Source: Gammaproteobacteria bacterium (GTDB lineage: Bacteria > Pseudomonadota > Gammaproteobacteria > S012-40). Taken from it: a stretch of 44,106 nucleotides of DNA. Shown here one piece after another: positions 1 through 8,452 of the stretch. The DNA lies in NCBI GenBank assembly GCA_027021445.1, contig JALUUH010000068.1:1-44106 (forward strand). The letters are read 5' to 3'. The notes under the pieces are model-generated. The model saw nothing but the letters and a program-made list of their open reading frames with translations, ran no database searches and was not told the DNA's origin. A program made the translations under genes and the position numbers. Position 1 is the stretch's first letter; every line of letters begins with the position of its first letter.

Positions 1-604
1 CGGCTTCGACGCCACCGGCTAATTCTCCGTCTGCGGTGGGTAAATCAAACGGTGGTAAAAAAGCCAGGCCCATGGCTGCAATGAAAAATAGCGCAAACCC
101 CAGCGGTTGATAAGCCATATTCCACAACCCGGCCTGCGAGATAACGATATCGGTTGTTACCAATGACTCTGCACGCATTGCAACCGCTGTGATCGGCATA
201 ACAATCAACATCGCGTAAGCAAGCAGTTGACCGAGAAAACGCCAGCCACCAATCATTGCATACGCACCATTTGGTCCCCAACCTGCCATGATTAATGCCA
301 CTAAGACATACGCTAATGCGGCGTTGAGAAAGAGTGCGCCAGTGGCTAAATCTGCGATAATCAAGTCAGGCGATAAAGGAATAACTGCTGCTGCAAGCAG
401 GGCCGCGATCAATAATAAAACCGGGCCAACTTCAAAAAAAAGCAAATCGGGTTTACGTGGGATGACAGACTCACGTCCCAATAATGCGATGGCGGAATAA
501 GCCGGTCCGCTGAATTGAAATCGCCGGTTTACAATCCAGGCTTCTAACACAGCGACGAGATAAACACCAATCGAAAGTATGACTAATATCAATAAGACGG
601 TCAC
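1..604 (-). CDS. nuoH: NuoH-like membrane subunit of a complex I-like enzyme (partial, C-terminus outside window)
   Basis: I translated this frame by hand. It starts at a GTG at 604-602 that overlaps the TGA of the upstream fusion gene (GTGA), so the two are translationally coupled. The 201 visible residues are very hydrophobic and contain NuoH landmarks: [20 protein letters not shown] near residues 100-120 and the [18 protein letters not shown] signature near the window edge. NuoH forms the quinone-chamber/proton-channel junction in the inner membrane. The N-terminal part is divergent: the usual ER...QxRxGPN region is replaced by [18 protein letters not shown]. Together with the unusual upstream gene this suggests a specialised complex I-like or energy-converting-hydrogenase-related (Ehr-like) complex rather than the housekeeping NADH dehydrogenase. 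Further subunits would be expected beyond position 1. Assignment to the NuoH family is firm; the function of this version is inference. Confidence 0.85.
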   Translation of the reverse strand, partial: MTVLLILVILSIGVYLVAVLEAWIVNRRFQFSGPAYSAIALLGRESVIPRKPDLLFFEVGPVLLLIAALLAAAVIPLSPDLIIADLATGALFLNAALAYVLVALIMAGWGPNGAYAMIGGWRFLGQLLAYAMLIVMPITAVAMRAESLVTTDIVISQAGLWNMAYQPLGFALFFIAAMGLAFLPPFDLPTADGELAGGVEA

Positions 605-2880
605 TGGTGAATTTCCCACGGCGACAAATCTAATGAACCAACCGCGATGAGGGCATCTCCTAATTCTTGTTGATCAGTCAGTGCATCTAGCAAACTTAAA
701 TGATGGTTTGAGGGTGCTTCTAAGTGTGCCGAGCTGACAAAACCTTTATCCATTGACAATTGAAGTGTGGCCTTGCCACGTGGTGTTTCGATGCTTGATT
801 GTCCTTTGCCACTTAGCTCATCGAGCTTAATCATTTCAGCTAAATTGATAGCTCCTGCAGCTTCTATTAGCTCAATGCTTTGCTTGATTTCATCAAGCCG
901 AATTTGCAAACGTGCCCAGGCATCACCTTCGTGACGATTGATTGTTTTGAATCCTAATGAAAGATATATTTCATCACTGCTGCGCACATCATTGTTCACC
1001 CCAATTGAGCGTGCGACTACACCGCAAAGCGCATCACTTGCCAAAAGTCGAGCGATGCCTGAGGTGCGTGGTTTTAACAGTGGTGTATTGCGAATATGTT
1101 TTATTAACTTTTCTAAAGCAGGTTTTAGCTTTGCGATTTCTGTTATGTCCGCCGCTAAAACTTTTAATTGCAATAAGCCGGCACTACGTGCCAGCCACGC
1201 AAAACCTGTTTGCTGTGCAAACAATACTAACCAGCTTAAATGGCTGGCAATTCGTTCTCGTTCCAGTGCGCCGATACGTGCTTTTGCTATGCTCGTTTCA
1301 ATCTGGATATCTGCAATATTTTCCATGGCTTTACAAATAAGCAGTTGCGATGCAACCGGGGTTAATGGGTCAAGACTTAAAAAATGTTTCACAAAACAAC
1401 CCGCGTGCATGGGCGCAGATTCGAGTAAGGCAATATTTTCAGTGATCGCATGTGATGTTGATCCGGCGACCGTATCACCATCAAGGGTGAAGGTGAGTTG
1501 CAAACCGCTTGGCAAGCCTGGAAAAAATGGCCCAAACGGCGCGTCTATCCATTCCATTTGCAGATCATCACTGCTGCGCGGTAAATCCTTAGTGACATCA
1601 ATCATTGACATAAATCCAGATTCATCATGATTCATTTGAGCGTGCTCACTGTGATCTATTGGCTCATGTTGATGCGTAGACAAGTTTTGTTTGTCGCGTG
1701 GTTCTAAAAACATGCCGCACTTAGGACAAGACCCTGGTTCGTTTTGCACAACCTCAGGATGCATGGGACAAAAATATTCCGTCGCCGTATTATCCTCTTG
1801 CAGATGTTGCTCATGCTCATGTTGATGTGTAGACGAGCTTTGTTTGTCGCGTGGTTCTAAAAACATGCCGCACTTAGGACAAGACCCTGGTTCGTTTTGC
1901 ACAACCTCGGGATGCATGGGACAAAAGTATTCCGTCGCCGTATTATCCTCTTGCAGATGTTGCTCATGCTCATGTTGATGCGTAGACGAGCTTTGTTTGT
2001 CGCGTGGCTCTAAAAACATGCCGCACTTAGGGCAAGACCCCGGTTCGTTTTGCACAACCTCGGGATGCATGGGGCAAAAATATTCCGTCGCCGTATTATG
2101 TTGCATAGACTGATCTCCATGAGTTGATGAGCTTAACTTTTCGCGTGGTTCTAAAAACATGCCGCACTTAGGGCAAGACCCCGGTTCATTTTGCACAATC
2201 TCGGGATGCATGGGACAAAAGTATTCCATGGCAGACTTATCTAGCGACGAGTGAGCTGGTTTTTCTGTTGCCACTAAAGATAAATTGGATACAGCCTCTG
2301 TAGGGTGACCTGTCTTTTCATTCGACGATGCTTGCACAGTATTCGCTTGCACTTCACGTGGAACAAGGAACATTCCGCATTTAGGACAGGATCCCGGTTC
2401 ATCCCGTATGACTTCAGGATGCATCGGGCACACGTATTCGATACGTATATGTAATGCAGGTGCATCGTAATCTTTTATGTCGAGTTGAAAAGCAGACTTT
2501 TCAAATACGGTACGTAATTCAGCAACACCACTGATTAAGTCTTGCTGAGATAAGCCAACAGAAACATCCGCTGTGGGTAAAGGGCTAAGTCCATCTTGGT
2601 TTGCAACACCGACCGTACATAAAACTTTTGGGCGCATCATTTGGGCATAAGCAATCGATGCTGCTTCGCATATAACCGGTGGAAGATCACCAACAATTAA
2701 TAACACACTCGCATGACGCGGGCTTGCTACAATCTGTAATCCTGCTGCTTCGAGGTTCAAGCCATGAGCACGGGCAATGTCTTGTCCGGGAATAACGAAC
2801 ACTTGTAATTTTTTTGCCATTGCTTTGGCAAAAAAACGTTGTAGCCCTGAAAATTTTCCTTGACGAGCACCGCTGTTCAT
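601..2880 (-). CDS. NuoB-like/NuoD-like fusion protein with five internal heavy-metal-binding (CPMHPE) domains
   Basis: A 759-residue protein in three parts. Residues about 25-130 resemble NuoB ([13 protein letters not shown] aligned to ASPRQAD...), but the cysteines that hold cluster N2 are not visible: the GSCANGG-like site reads TVGVANQDG. Residues 151-395 hold five copies of the HMBD motif (CPMHPE...PGSCPKCGM) linked by His/Glu/Gln-rich spacers such as [12 protein letters not shown]; the last three copies are almost identical. Residues about 445-759 resemble the large subunit NuoD/HycE ([14 protein letters not shown] start, [11 protein letters not shown]-terminal DLSPWEIHQ) without the Ni-binding CxxC pairs of hydrogenases and with a poor match to NuoD quinone-site residues. 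No NuoC domain is evident. The ATG follows the nuoA stop directly (TAAATG). Seen: the domains and the missing cysteines. Inferred: a redox-silent or re-purposed Q-module that binds metal. NuoB/NuoD ancestry is likely; function unknown. Confidence 0.8.
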   Translation of the reverse strand: MNSGARQGKFSGLQRFFAKAMAKKLQVFVIPGQDIARAHGLNLEAAGLQIVASPRHASVLLIVGDLPPVICEAASIAYAQMMRPKVLCTVGVANQDGLSPLPTADVSVGLSQQDLISGVAELRTVFEKSAFQLDIKDYDAPALHIRIEYVCPMHPEVIRDEPGSCPKCGMFLVPREVQANTVQASSNEKTGHPTEAVSNLSLVATEKPAHSSLDKSAMEYFCPMHPEIVQNEPGSCPKCGMFLEPREKLSSSTHGDQSMQHNTATEYFCPMHPEVVQNEPGSCPKCGMFLEPRDKQSSSTHQHEHEQHLQEDNTATEYFCPMHPEVVQNEPGSCPKCGMFLEPRDKQSSSTHQHEHEQHLQEDNTATEYFCPMHPEVVQNEPGSCPKCGMFLEPRDKQNLSTHQHEPIDHSEHAQMNHDESGFMSMIDVTKDLPRSSDDLQMEWIDAPFGPFFPGLPSGLQLTFTLDGDTVAGSTSHAITENIALLESAPMHAGCFVKHFLSLDPLTPVASQLLICKAMENIADIQIETSIAKARIGALERERIASHLSWLVLFAQQTGFAWLARSAGLLQLKVLAADITEIAKLKPALEKLIKHIRNTPLLKPRTSGIARLLASDALCGVVARSIGVNNDVRSSDEIYLSLGFKTINRHEGDAWARLQIRLDEIKQSIELIEAAGAINLAEMIKLDELSGKGQSSIETPRGKATLQLSMDKGFVSSAHLEAPSNHHLSLLDALTDQQELGDALIAVGSLDLSPWEIHQ
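1691..2099 (-). repeat. 153-bp tandem repeat encoding HMBD plus His-rich linker
   Basis: Two complete 153-bp units (1691-1843, 1844-1996) and a partial third (1997-2099) are nearly identical. Each unit encodes one 25-residue CPMHPE...GMFLEPR domain and a 26-residue linker. The phase is a multiple of three, so unit gain or loss keeps the reading frame. The two outer HMBD copies (codons 151-175 and the next) are more diverged, pointing to recent amplification of the last three. Confidence 0.9.
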
Positions 2881-3243
2881 TTATTGTCTCCGCAGTGCAC
2901 CCTGACTCCATCCGTATAATAAACCCAGAAATAGAATAAGCAGAAAAACACCCATATCTAACAAGGCGACAATGCCTACTTCTTTATAAACAACAGCCCA
3001 CGGATACATATAGGCCATTTCCATATCAAAGGCTAAAAATAACAGTGCATAACCATAATAACGTGCGTGATAACGAACCCAGACTGGGTCGCGTGATAAC
3101 TGCCCTGCGGTTGCAGGTACATCTTTTCCAGGCTCTTGTCGCGATTTTCCCACTGCGCGAGTCAAGGCAAACAAGCTTAATGCAAAGCCAATAACACCTA
3201 TTATAAGACCGAAAAGTATTCCGTACTGTTGTAACATGCCCAC
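2881..3243 (-). CDS. nuoA: NuoA-like subunit of a complex I-like enzyme
   Basis: A 120-residue protein with three hydrophobic segments and the NuoA core RYYGYALLFLAFDMEMAYMYPWAVV (split here as RYYGYALLFLAFDME and MYPWAV), including the conserved acidic FDxE motif of the second membrane helix. NuoA lies next to NuoH and NuoD at the Q-site/membrane-arm junction. It is the first visible gene of the minus-strand operon and abuts the fusion gene with no gap. The start may be GTG 3243 or, two codons later, ATG 3237, which has AGG at a good distance. Length and motifs are normal for NuoA, unlike its two divergent partners. Confidence 0.92.
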   Translation of the reverse strand: MGMLQQYGILFGLIIGVIGFALSLFALTRAVGKSRQEPGKDVPATAGQLSRDPVWVRYHARYYGYALLFLAFDMEMAYMYPWAVVYKEVGIVALLDMGVFLLILFLGLLYGWSQGALRRQ

Positions 3244-3643
3244 CTATAAGTATCCCTATTCTTAAGTTAATTTAGAGTACTCGGCCCTCATGAGCAATGC
3301 TAACGAATCAACTACAAGTATGCAATAAGAATCAGTTATATAAAATTGATAGCAAACATGCACGCTAACATTGTTGAATGTTTTGACATTACTTCTGTGC
3401 ATTGAAGTGACGACACGCCCTAACATCAACCGCATTTTTTTTCCATCCTCGCATTTTGATTTTTACGATCAATGGTTAAATTGAATCGCACAAGCTAAAT
3501 AACCAGGTTGCATTTAACTTAAGGTATGTTCTTTAAAGATTGGTGTAGCACCTAGCTAAATCAAACGGGCACTATTTATGCTTGGTTAGGTCGTCAATAA
3601 ACCCAATATCCTCGCTGTTTATCGCGCGATAGGAAGATGTCAT
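3244..3643. promoter_or_regulatory. Divergent intergenic region with MerR-operator-like core
   Basis: This 400-bp AT-rich gap separates the nuo-like operon from the outward cytochrome gene and must hold both promoters. At 3542-3555 it carries GGTGTAGCACCTAG, which matches 13 of 14 bases of the core of the putative MerR operator at 34412-34425 (GGTGTAGCGCCTAG). Clear -35/-10 boxes at MerR spacing are not seen around this copy, so shared regulation is only a hypothesis. No RNA gene or ORF is convincing here. Confidence 0.4.
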
Positions 3644-4975
3644 ATGCACACACGAATCAAAAAAATCACCCCTAAGCTTATAATTACATATTTTGTTTTG
3701 ATGGTAATAAGCCAAACGTTGTTAACCACAGACGCTGAAGCAATACCTGCGTTTGCGCGCCAAACCAGTCAACCTTGCACGAGTTGTCATTCACAACATT
3801 TTCCAACGCTCAATAGTTTTGGTCGAATGTTCAAAGCTTCGGCTTACACCATGGTTGGCAGTCAACCACAAGTTGAGGGTAATGGTATGTCATTACCCGA
3901 GTCACTCAATGCTGCATTAGTCGGTAATTTGCAATACATTAATGCTAACGAGCAAGAGATTGGTTTCCCTGCGGCTCTTTCATTATATCTAGCGGGTAAA
4001 GCTGGGAACAACGCAGGATTTTTGTTTGAAGTGCCATTCGATAATCAAAAAATTGAAGCCATGGATGATAGTGGCAATTCTATCAAAGGTGAAACCATGG
4101 GTGCGGTCGCTCGCTTTGGCTCATTTAAAGCCAATTATGTGGATCAGCTAGGCGATTTTTTTGTTGGCACTCATGCTTATAGTACCGAAATGGCTGGCCC
4201 TGCTTATGGTTATGAACTCCTTTCTACGGGTGCCATGGGCATGAATGTCGCGCAAACTGGTGCTAATGCGATGGGTGCGATAGGTATGCATATGGAGCAC
4301 GGTGCGACCTTAATGTCGCAGTTTATGAAGGCCATGCCTGACGCAGATATGCCGATGGCTGGCGCCGCAACAGGGTTAGGTGCATCGGTGCAAAATAATC
4401 TAGGTTTTGCTTACTTTTCATCTTATGTTGCGGAACAAAAAGTAGAACATTTTGTTAGCCCAGCATTGGGAAATTATTTAAGGGTAGCATGGACTCCTTC
4501 TTATGCAGGCTTTGATTTTGGCGCGGGTTTTCAATCATACTTTGGAGAAACCACGGCGGGTAGCAAGAACGTTAAGGCAAAAGCAAATACCTTGGATTTT
4601 CAGGCACAGGGAGAAATACTGGGCAAAGCCGTCGGTTTATATGTGACCTATGCTAATACGCCAAAATCCTCCATGGGATCAATAAACCATTACAATATGT
4701 CCACAGGTGGCGATAATACTGCGCTGGGTGTACTGGCTGAGGTGGGAGTGATAGACAAGCTTTCGCTTTCACTCGGTTTTGTGAATGCAACTTTCTGGAT
4801 GGATATGGAAAATTCAATGGGCATGAACATGTCAATGAAGCAAGAGGGTAGTTCCGCGACGGTTGGCGTGGAATATCTTTTTCTACCCAATGTGCGTTTT
4901 GCGCTGCGTTATGCAAGCTTTGGTCGCGACCTCAATGACTCTTCGAGCACAGCAACCATCTATGCGGGTATTTAA
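3644..4975 (+). CDS. Cyc2-like outer-membrane cytochrome c-porin fusion
   Basis: A 443-residue exported protein. A signal peptide ends near AEA at residue 33; a single haem-binding CTSCH at 45-49 follows in the context IPAFARQTSQPCTSCH and is trailed by FPTLNSFGRMFKASAYTM. That arrangement (PxFARQT, CxxCH, then FGRxFK) is the hallmark of Cyc2-type fused cytochrome-porins and related monohaem barrel proteins. The remaining ~380 residues alternate polar and hydrophobic stretches with many Gly, Tyr and Phe and end in an aromatic-rich strand, as expected for a beta-barrel. Cyc2 proteins take electrons from outside the cell (Fe(II) in iron oxidisers). Here the substrate is unknown; a Met/Ala-rich stretch around residues 190-250 is unusual. 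It is divergent from the complex I-like operon and could feed or accept electrons. Family call moderately sure; Fe oxidation not claimed. Confidence 0.6.
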   Translation: MHTRIKKITPKLIITYFVLMVISQTLLTTDAEAIPAFARQTSQPCTSCHSQHFPTLNSFGRMFKASAYTMVGSQPQVEGNGMSLPESLNAALVGNLQYINANEQEIGFPAALSLYLAGKAGNNAGFLFEVPFDNQKIEAMDDSGNSIKGETMGAVARFGSFKANYVDQLGDFFVGTHAYSTEMAGPAYGYELLSTGAMGMNVAQTGANAMGAIGMHMEHGATLMSQFMKAMPDADMPMAGAATGLGASVQNNLGFAYFSSYVAEQKVEHFVSPALGNYLRVAWTPSYAGFDFGAGFQSYFGETTAGSKNVKAKANTLDFQAQGEILGKAVGLYVTYANTPKSSMGSINHYNMSTGGDNTALGVLAEVGVIDKLSLSLGFVNATFWMDMENSMGMNMSMKQEGSSATVGVEYLFLPNVRFALRYASFGRDLNDSSSTATIYAGI

Positions 4976-4996
4976 TTCGGCATAAAATACCGTCAT

Positions 4997-5308
4997 TTAA
5001 ATCGGGATCAAGCATAGATCTTGATCCCGATTGATTCTCTTATCGCTGAGCGGATCAATTTCCAGTTTTGCATGCCCTTTAATGGCAATAATATCTTGTC
5101 CCGGCCAACCAAAAGAGTTCACAGGTATTGCTGGAACAGCGCGAATACTTTCCTCCACGGGGCCGGTGACATGCCGAATGAGATGTGCATCTTTTGCTTG
5201 CATGCGATAGAGGGTTTTTTCACTATGCCCATCATCTGCAAAAATAGTATTTCCAAATAATACGGATACCGTTAATATTGCCGAAATAGATAGGGTTTTG
5301 TTGCTCAT
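4997..5308 (-). CDS. Small secreted protein of unknown function
   Basis: A 103-residue protein starting at ATG 5308 behind a strong AGGAGG ribosome-binding site. It has a clear signal peptide (K, hydrophobic SISAILTVSVLFGNTIFA, cleavage before DDGHSEK). The mature part of about 80 residues is polar, with no cysteine motif except one Cys near the end, and I do not recognise a family. Its last eleven codons form the terminator hairpin, so the true C-terminus may have been remodelled. It is convergent with the Cyc2-like gene and divergent from the FAD enzyme at 5389; a role in the same envelope redox process is possible but unsupported. Confidence 0.55.
   Translation of the reverse strand: MSNKTLSISAILTVSVLFGNTIFADDGHSEKTLYRMQAKDAHLIRHVTGPVEESIRAVPAIPVNSFGWPGQDIIAIKGHAKLEIDPLSDKRINRDQDLCLIPI
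5000..5032. terminator. Hairpin with 13-bp perfect stem, probable bidirectional terminator
   Basis: AATCGGGATCAAG (5000-5012) and its exact complement (5020-5032) enclose a 7-nt loop. It lies 25 bp after the cytochrome stop and covers the last codons of the opposite small gene. T-tracts are weak on both sides, so termination efficiency is uncertain. Confidence 0.6.
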
Positions 5309-5388
5309 ACAATCCTCCTGATTGAAATGTTATACTCAGAGCTTCTAATTTAACGAATTGAAATATTTTTTAAGTTGACTAATTTAGT

Positions 5389-6573
5389 ATGAAGAAAAAA
5401 ATATTTATTATTGGAAATGGGTTTGCATCATTATTTTTGATTCAGTACTTTCTTTTATTACCTGTATTTCCTTTTTTTACCGGGTTTTTCCGGCGGATTT
5501 ATGCAAAATATGAAATTACGGTGATTGGCAATGGGTCTTTTATTTATTTCCCCGCCATTCCCGAGTTCATCACGGGTAAAAAAAACAAAGAAAAAATTAC
5601 ACTGGATATTCGACCTTTTCTGAAGCGTAGAAATATTCAATTTATCAATGCAATGGTGATTGACATCCAGGACGGTGGACGCACAGTCATCACTAATAAT
5701 GGCCATTATAAAAATGATATGCTGTTTTTAGGTATTGGGCCTAGCTTTTTAAAAAATGATATTGCCGGCACCCAGGCACATACCTTGTCCCCGTGTGACG
5801 GGCCAGATAGTATGGCCTTATTTATTGATAAACTTGAGTCCATGGATAGCGGGGTTATTTATCTGGGATTTAAAATTAATAAAAAAGACGGTTTTGTTTC
5901 CGGACGCGCAGGACAAATGTATGAATGTGCTTGCTTATTAGATTATGCATTAAAAAAACGCGGGGTACGTGATAAATTCGAAATCCACTTTTTTTCGTCA
6001 AATTTAAGCCAGGGCGATTCTGGATTGATTACGGATAAATTACGCGAACGAGACATTATACTAGATTATGCTTATGAACCCGTGGAGTTTGTTGCAGGAG
6101 GTATGTTAGATCAAGACGGTACTTTTCGAAAAGCTGATTTAGTACTTTTTTCATCCGGCATAACCGGTTTTGATTGGTTACAAAAATCGTGTTTGCCTGT
6201 TTCCAAAGGTGGTCAAATCGCAGTAGATAAATACGGCCAAGTTAATGGCTTAAGCCAAGTTTTTGCGGCTGGAGATTGTGCCAGCCATGAGAATCCTCCA
6301 CCATGGGTTCCGCACCAGGCACATATGGCGCAACTACGCTCCCAAGCCGCAGCAAAAAACATGGCATTAGTGCTTGCTGGCAAAAAATCAAAACACCTTT
6401 ATCGTTTTGAGCTGTCGTGCATCATGAATATGGAAAATGATGCGCTATGGTTGCATATGGCCAGCGATAATAAACCCCCTTTTTGGAATATTTTCCCCAA
6501 GCAATCAAAAATACTGACGCGTGTGAAAAATAATTTTGAAAGATTTTATTTGTTTTATTTGAAATATTTATAG
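5389..6573 (+). CDS. FAD-dependent pyridine nucleotide-disulphide-type oxidoreductase (NDH-2/SQR-like)
   Basis: A 394-residue protein with an N-terminal dinucleotide fold (FIIGNGFAS, residues 6-14) and the second FAD-contact motif VFAAGDCAS near residue 300, the arrangement of type II NADH dehydrogenases, sulfide:quinone reductases and related flavoproteins. The central NAD-binding Rossmann motif is poorly kept. The first beta-alpha-beta unit contains an unusual hydrophobic insert (LLLPVFPFFTGFF) that could be a membrane-contact helix. No redox-active CxxxxC or SQR cysteine pair is evident, so the substrate is unknown; a membrane-bound quinone reductase is the best guess. No good Shine-Dalgarno precedes the ATG. 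Codon use is noticeably AT-rich. Confidence 0.65.
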   Translation: MKKKIFIIGNGFASLFLIQYFLLLPVFPFFTGFFRRIYAKYEITVIGNGSFIYFPAIPEFITGKKNKEKITLDIRPFLKRRNIQFINAMVIDIQDGGRTVITNNGHYKNDMLFLGIGPSFLKNDIAGTQAHTLSPCDGPDSMALFIDKLESMDSGVIYLGFKINKKDGFVSGRAGQMYECACLLDYALKKRGVRDKFEIHFFSSNLSQGDSGLITDKLRERDIILDYAYEPVEFVAGGMLDQDGTFRKADLVLFSSGITGFDWLQKSCLPVSKGGQIAVDKYGQVNGLSQVFAAGDCASHENPPPWVPHQAHMAQLRSQAAAKNMALVLAGKKSKHLYRFELSCIMNMENDALWLHMASDNKPPFWNIFPKQSKILTRVKNNFERFYLFYLKYL

Positions 6574-6740
6574 AGACCTACTTTCTGTTTGTTGCCGTTA
6601 TTCTTATAGAAAAACCCCTGAAAATAATCGATCGGGTTAACAATACGAATACCATTTTTATCATAGGGACGTTTTAAATTGGCGACAATTTGGATGGTTT
6701 GTTTTGGTTTTAAACGTTCTTTTAGCAGAATAAAACTGTT
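6555..6740 (-). pseudogene. Open C-terminal remnant of an unrecognised gene
   Basis: On the minus strand a frame different from ccdB stays open and reads ...SFILLKERLKPKQTIQIVAN...YFQGFFYKNNGNKQ..., ending at TAA 6557-6555, inside the 3' end of the flavoprotein gene. It has protein-like composition but no start of its own and no family I can name. It may be the truncated tail of a gene cut by insertion of the ccd module; it may also be chance. Confidence 0.25.
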
Positions 6741-7056
6741 AGATGCCCGTCAATAATAAATCAATTGCTCCGAGTATTTCGTAGCGATAGTTTTCGAGAG
6801 AAATTGATTCTTTTTTAAGAATGGATTTTGGAACTGAAGTCAGTTGATGAGTGAGTAATACAAATGATTTTTCCTCAATTTTTATGATAGGGCAAAGTTT
6901 TTTAACATTATTATCATTTAGTATTTTTAGCGGGGAAAGAGGGATAACAATTCGTGAATTTAAATTATCCAATAAATCGCTTTGCACATTTACAATATAA
7001 GGGTAAGTCTTTTTCGTATTCTTATTTTCATTTTTATATAGCGTGAATTGGCTCAT
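6739..7056 (-). CDS. ccdB: CcdB-type toxin
   Basis: A 105-residue protein matching the CcdB family over its whole length: an N-terminal FTLYKNENKNTKKTYPYIVNVQSDLLDNL, the IVIPLSPL strand, the P-I motif and the C-terminal AIDLLLTGI helix. CcdB poisons DNA gyrase when unpaired from its antitoxin. The gene overlaps ccdA by one base (TAATG), as expected of a co-transcribed TA operon. The usual C-terminal Trp-Gly-Ile of F-plasmid CcdB is here Leu-Thr-Gly-Ile, so gyrase activity should not be assumed. Confidence 0.88.
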   Translation of the reverse strand: MSQFTLYKNENKNTKKTYPYIVNVQSDLLDNLNSRIVIPLSPLKILNDNNVKKLCPIIKIEEKSFVLLTHQLTSVPKSILKKESISLENYRYEILGAIDLLLTGI

Positions 7057-7301
7057 TAAAAATTTCTGTATGAGTCAGAAAATAGGCCATTTTCTTCGGC
7101 TAAGTTATTTAGCGAATTTAAGGCTTGTTTATTCTCTTTTAGCCATGTTTCCCGTGCAACCTTCTTCACTTGTTGTGTTAAAGCATGTTCTAATGTGGCT
7201 GAAAGGTTGATGTTTAATTCCTTGGCCTTTTTAAGTAAATCGCTGTTTATGCTGAGATTTGCTGATTTTTTAGGAGCTGTTTCATTATATATTCTTTGCA
7301 T
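7056..7301 (-). CDS. ccdA: CcdA-type antitoxin
   Basis: An 81-residue ribbon-helix-helix protein if started at ATG 7301 (MQRIYNETAPKK), which has GAGGA seven bases upstream; an in-frame start at 7328 is less likely. The N-terminal part (KKSANLSINSDLLKKAKELNINLSATLEHAL) gives the DNA-binding domain and the C-terminal NGLFSDSYRNF tail corresponds to the CcdB-binding region that ends in an aromatic residue. It neutralises CcdB and represses the operon. Confidence 0.86.
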   Translation of the reverse strand: MQRIYNETAPKKSANLSINSDLLKKAKELNINLSATLEHALTQQVKKVARETWLKENKQALNSLNNLAEENGLFSDSYRNF

Positions 7302-7742
7302 ATTTGTATCCTCATGGTTTATGCGCACAGATCGTGTTGTTTAAATGTAGCACAGAGATAGGCATCTAACAAGACGCAGCTTTGCCCAATACCAAATGAG
7401 TTTGAAGTAAGCCCTTATTTCCAATACGGAATGAGTCTAAGGTAGGTGAAATAAGCTTAAATTCTGTCATGATTCTCTGAAGTGGTCTAATTTGAACCAG
7501 GCCCTCGATTAAGAGCAAATGAGATAAAACTTAATTTAAGGTTATACAGACGAACTTATCCAAGGCAATCAAGCCATCGCCTTTCGCAACAACAGTGGGG
7601 TCATATATGACTCCAGCGCTCTCTTCTATCCAAAATATATTTTCTATAGGAAAGTACAGCGAGTATTGCCGGGCTTGTCCAACAATATAATAAGGTTGTG
7701 GTTCGCAAGCTCACACGAATCTATCCTTCTTCGTTATGTGTT
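7302..7742. other. Intergenic region with attC-like half site
   Basis: This 440-bp gap holds no convincing gene. At 7360-7386 it reads GGCATCTAACAAGACGCAGC..., where ATCTAAC fits the integron RYYYAAC core and the following AAGACGC resembles an attC left arm. A matching GTTRRRY right arm is not clear. The rest contains nothing I can name; promoters of ccdAB and possibly the tail of vapC transcription lie here. Confidence 0.3.
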
Positions 7743-8120
7743 TTATGGCCTAAAAGATTTGAGCTGTAATTCATTAACAATCTTGAAATGCTTTACGTTG
7801 CTAGAAACAAGCACCATATTATTTTCGACCGCTGTAGCAGCTATAATGGCATCACCCGCTCTCATGTTTGATGAAAGAGCATACTCTTCCACATATATCA
7901 GCGCTCGGTGTCCTATGTTCTCGGTGAAAGGTAAAATTGAAAATTCAAATTCACTGATAAAATCTTTCACATATTTGTGGTGAACTTTGTTCTTTGCCCC
8001 CTGGAGCAATTCCATGTAGTTCTGAATGGAAAGATATCTGTCTTCATCCTTTTCAATGAGTTTGGCTGCTTTCTCACTCCCCCTTTGAACCCATATCAAA
8101 ATGTCGGTATCAAAGATCAT
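7743..8120 (-). CDS. vapC: VapC-like PIN-domain toxin
   Basis: A 125-residue PIN ribonuclease. The acidic active-site residues are visible: MIFDTDILIW at the start (D4), E in YMELLQG near residue 37, and D in RAGDAIIAATAVENN near residue 93; the segment LVSSNVKHF closes the fold. VapC toxins cleave RNA, often initiator tRNA or the sarcin-ricin loop. It overlaps the end of its antitoxin gene by 11 bp on the minus strand. Confidence 0.88.
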   Translation of the reverse strand: MIFDTDILIWVQRGSEKAAKLIEKDEDRYLSIQNYMELLQGAKNKVHHKYVKDFISEFEFSILPFTENIGHRALIYVEEYALSSNMRAGDAIIAATAVENNMVLVSSNVKHFKIVNELQLKSFRP

Positions 8121-8346
8121 GCCGAGGCTTTCTCAGGTTTTCTAGCTCTTTTAGTACTGCCGTCTCCGACTCACTGTACATTCCAAAAAATGGATGGTCT
8201 TTGACCTTCAGTTCTGACTTCTCTCTAGCAGGTTTTATTATCCCTTTTACTTTACCGTGATAAAGAACTGTAACACTCTCATTCCTATCGAGAGCTTTTA
8301 GAATATCATTCGTCTTATACCTCAGATCAACTATAGAAGCCTTCAT
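8110..8346 (-). CDS. Phd/YefM-family antitoxin
   Basis: A 78-residue protein from ATG 8346 (MKASIVDLRYKTN); a start two codons upstream is also possible. The N-terminal half fits the Phd/YefM fold: DLRYKTNDILKAL, ESVTVLYHGKVKGIIKP. The C-terminal half (SESETAVLKELENLRKPR) is the toxin-binding tail. It precedes and overlaps the PIN toxin gene, giving a Phd-VapC hybrid pair that is common in bacteria. Confidence 0.82.
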   Translation of the reverse strand: MKASIVDLRYKTNDILKALDRNESVTVLYHGKVKGIIKPAREKSELKVKDHPFFGMYSESETAVLKELENLRKPRHDL

Positions 8347-8452
8347 AACCATCTCAGTAATAATTTTTCAATATGACTATTTATTCTAGTCATTTTGTCA
8401 GGAATATCAAGAGGTATATTTTATCTATTTGATTCAGAGTATTGCGACTATG

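Noticed and set aside
938-1630. 230-codon plus-strand ORF opposite the NuoB/NuoD fusion
   Set aside because: Antisense shadow: low-complexity composition, no family, no ribosome site, and the opposite frame has clear homology.
1691-2430. Regularly spaced repeats that could suggest a CRISPR array
   Set aside because: The 153-bp units are coding, in frame and encode HMBD domains; spacers are not unique.
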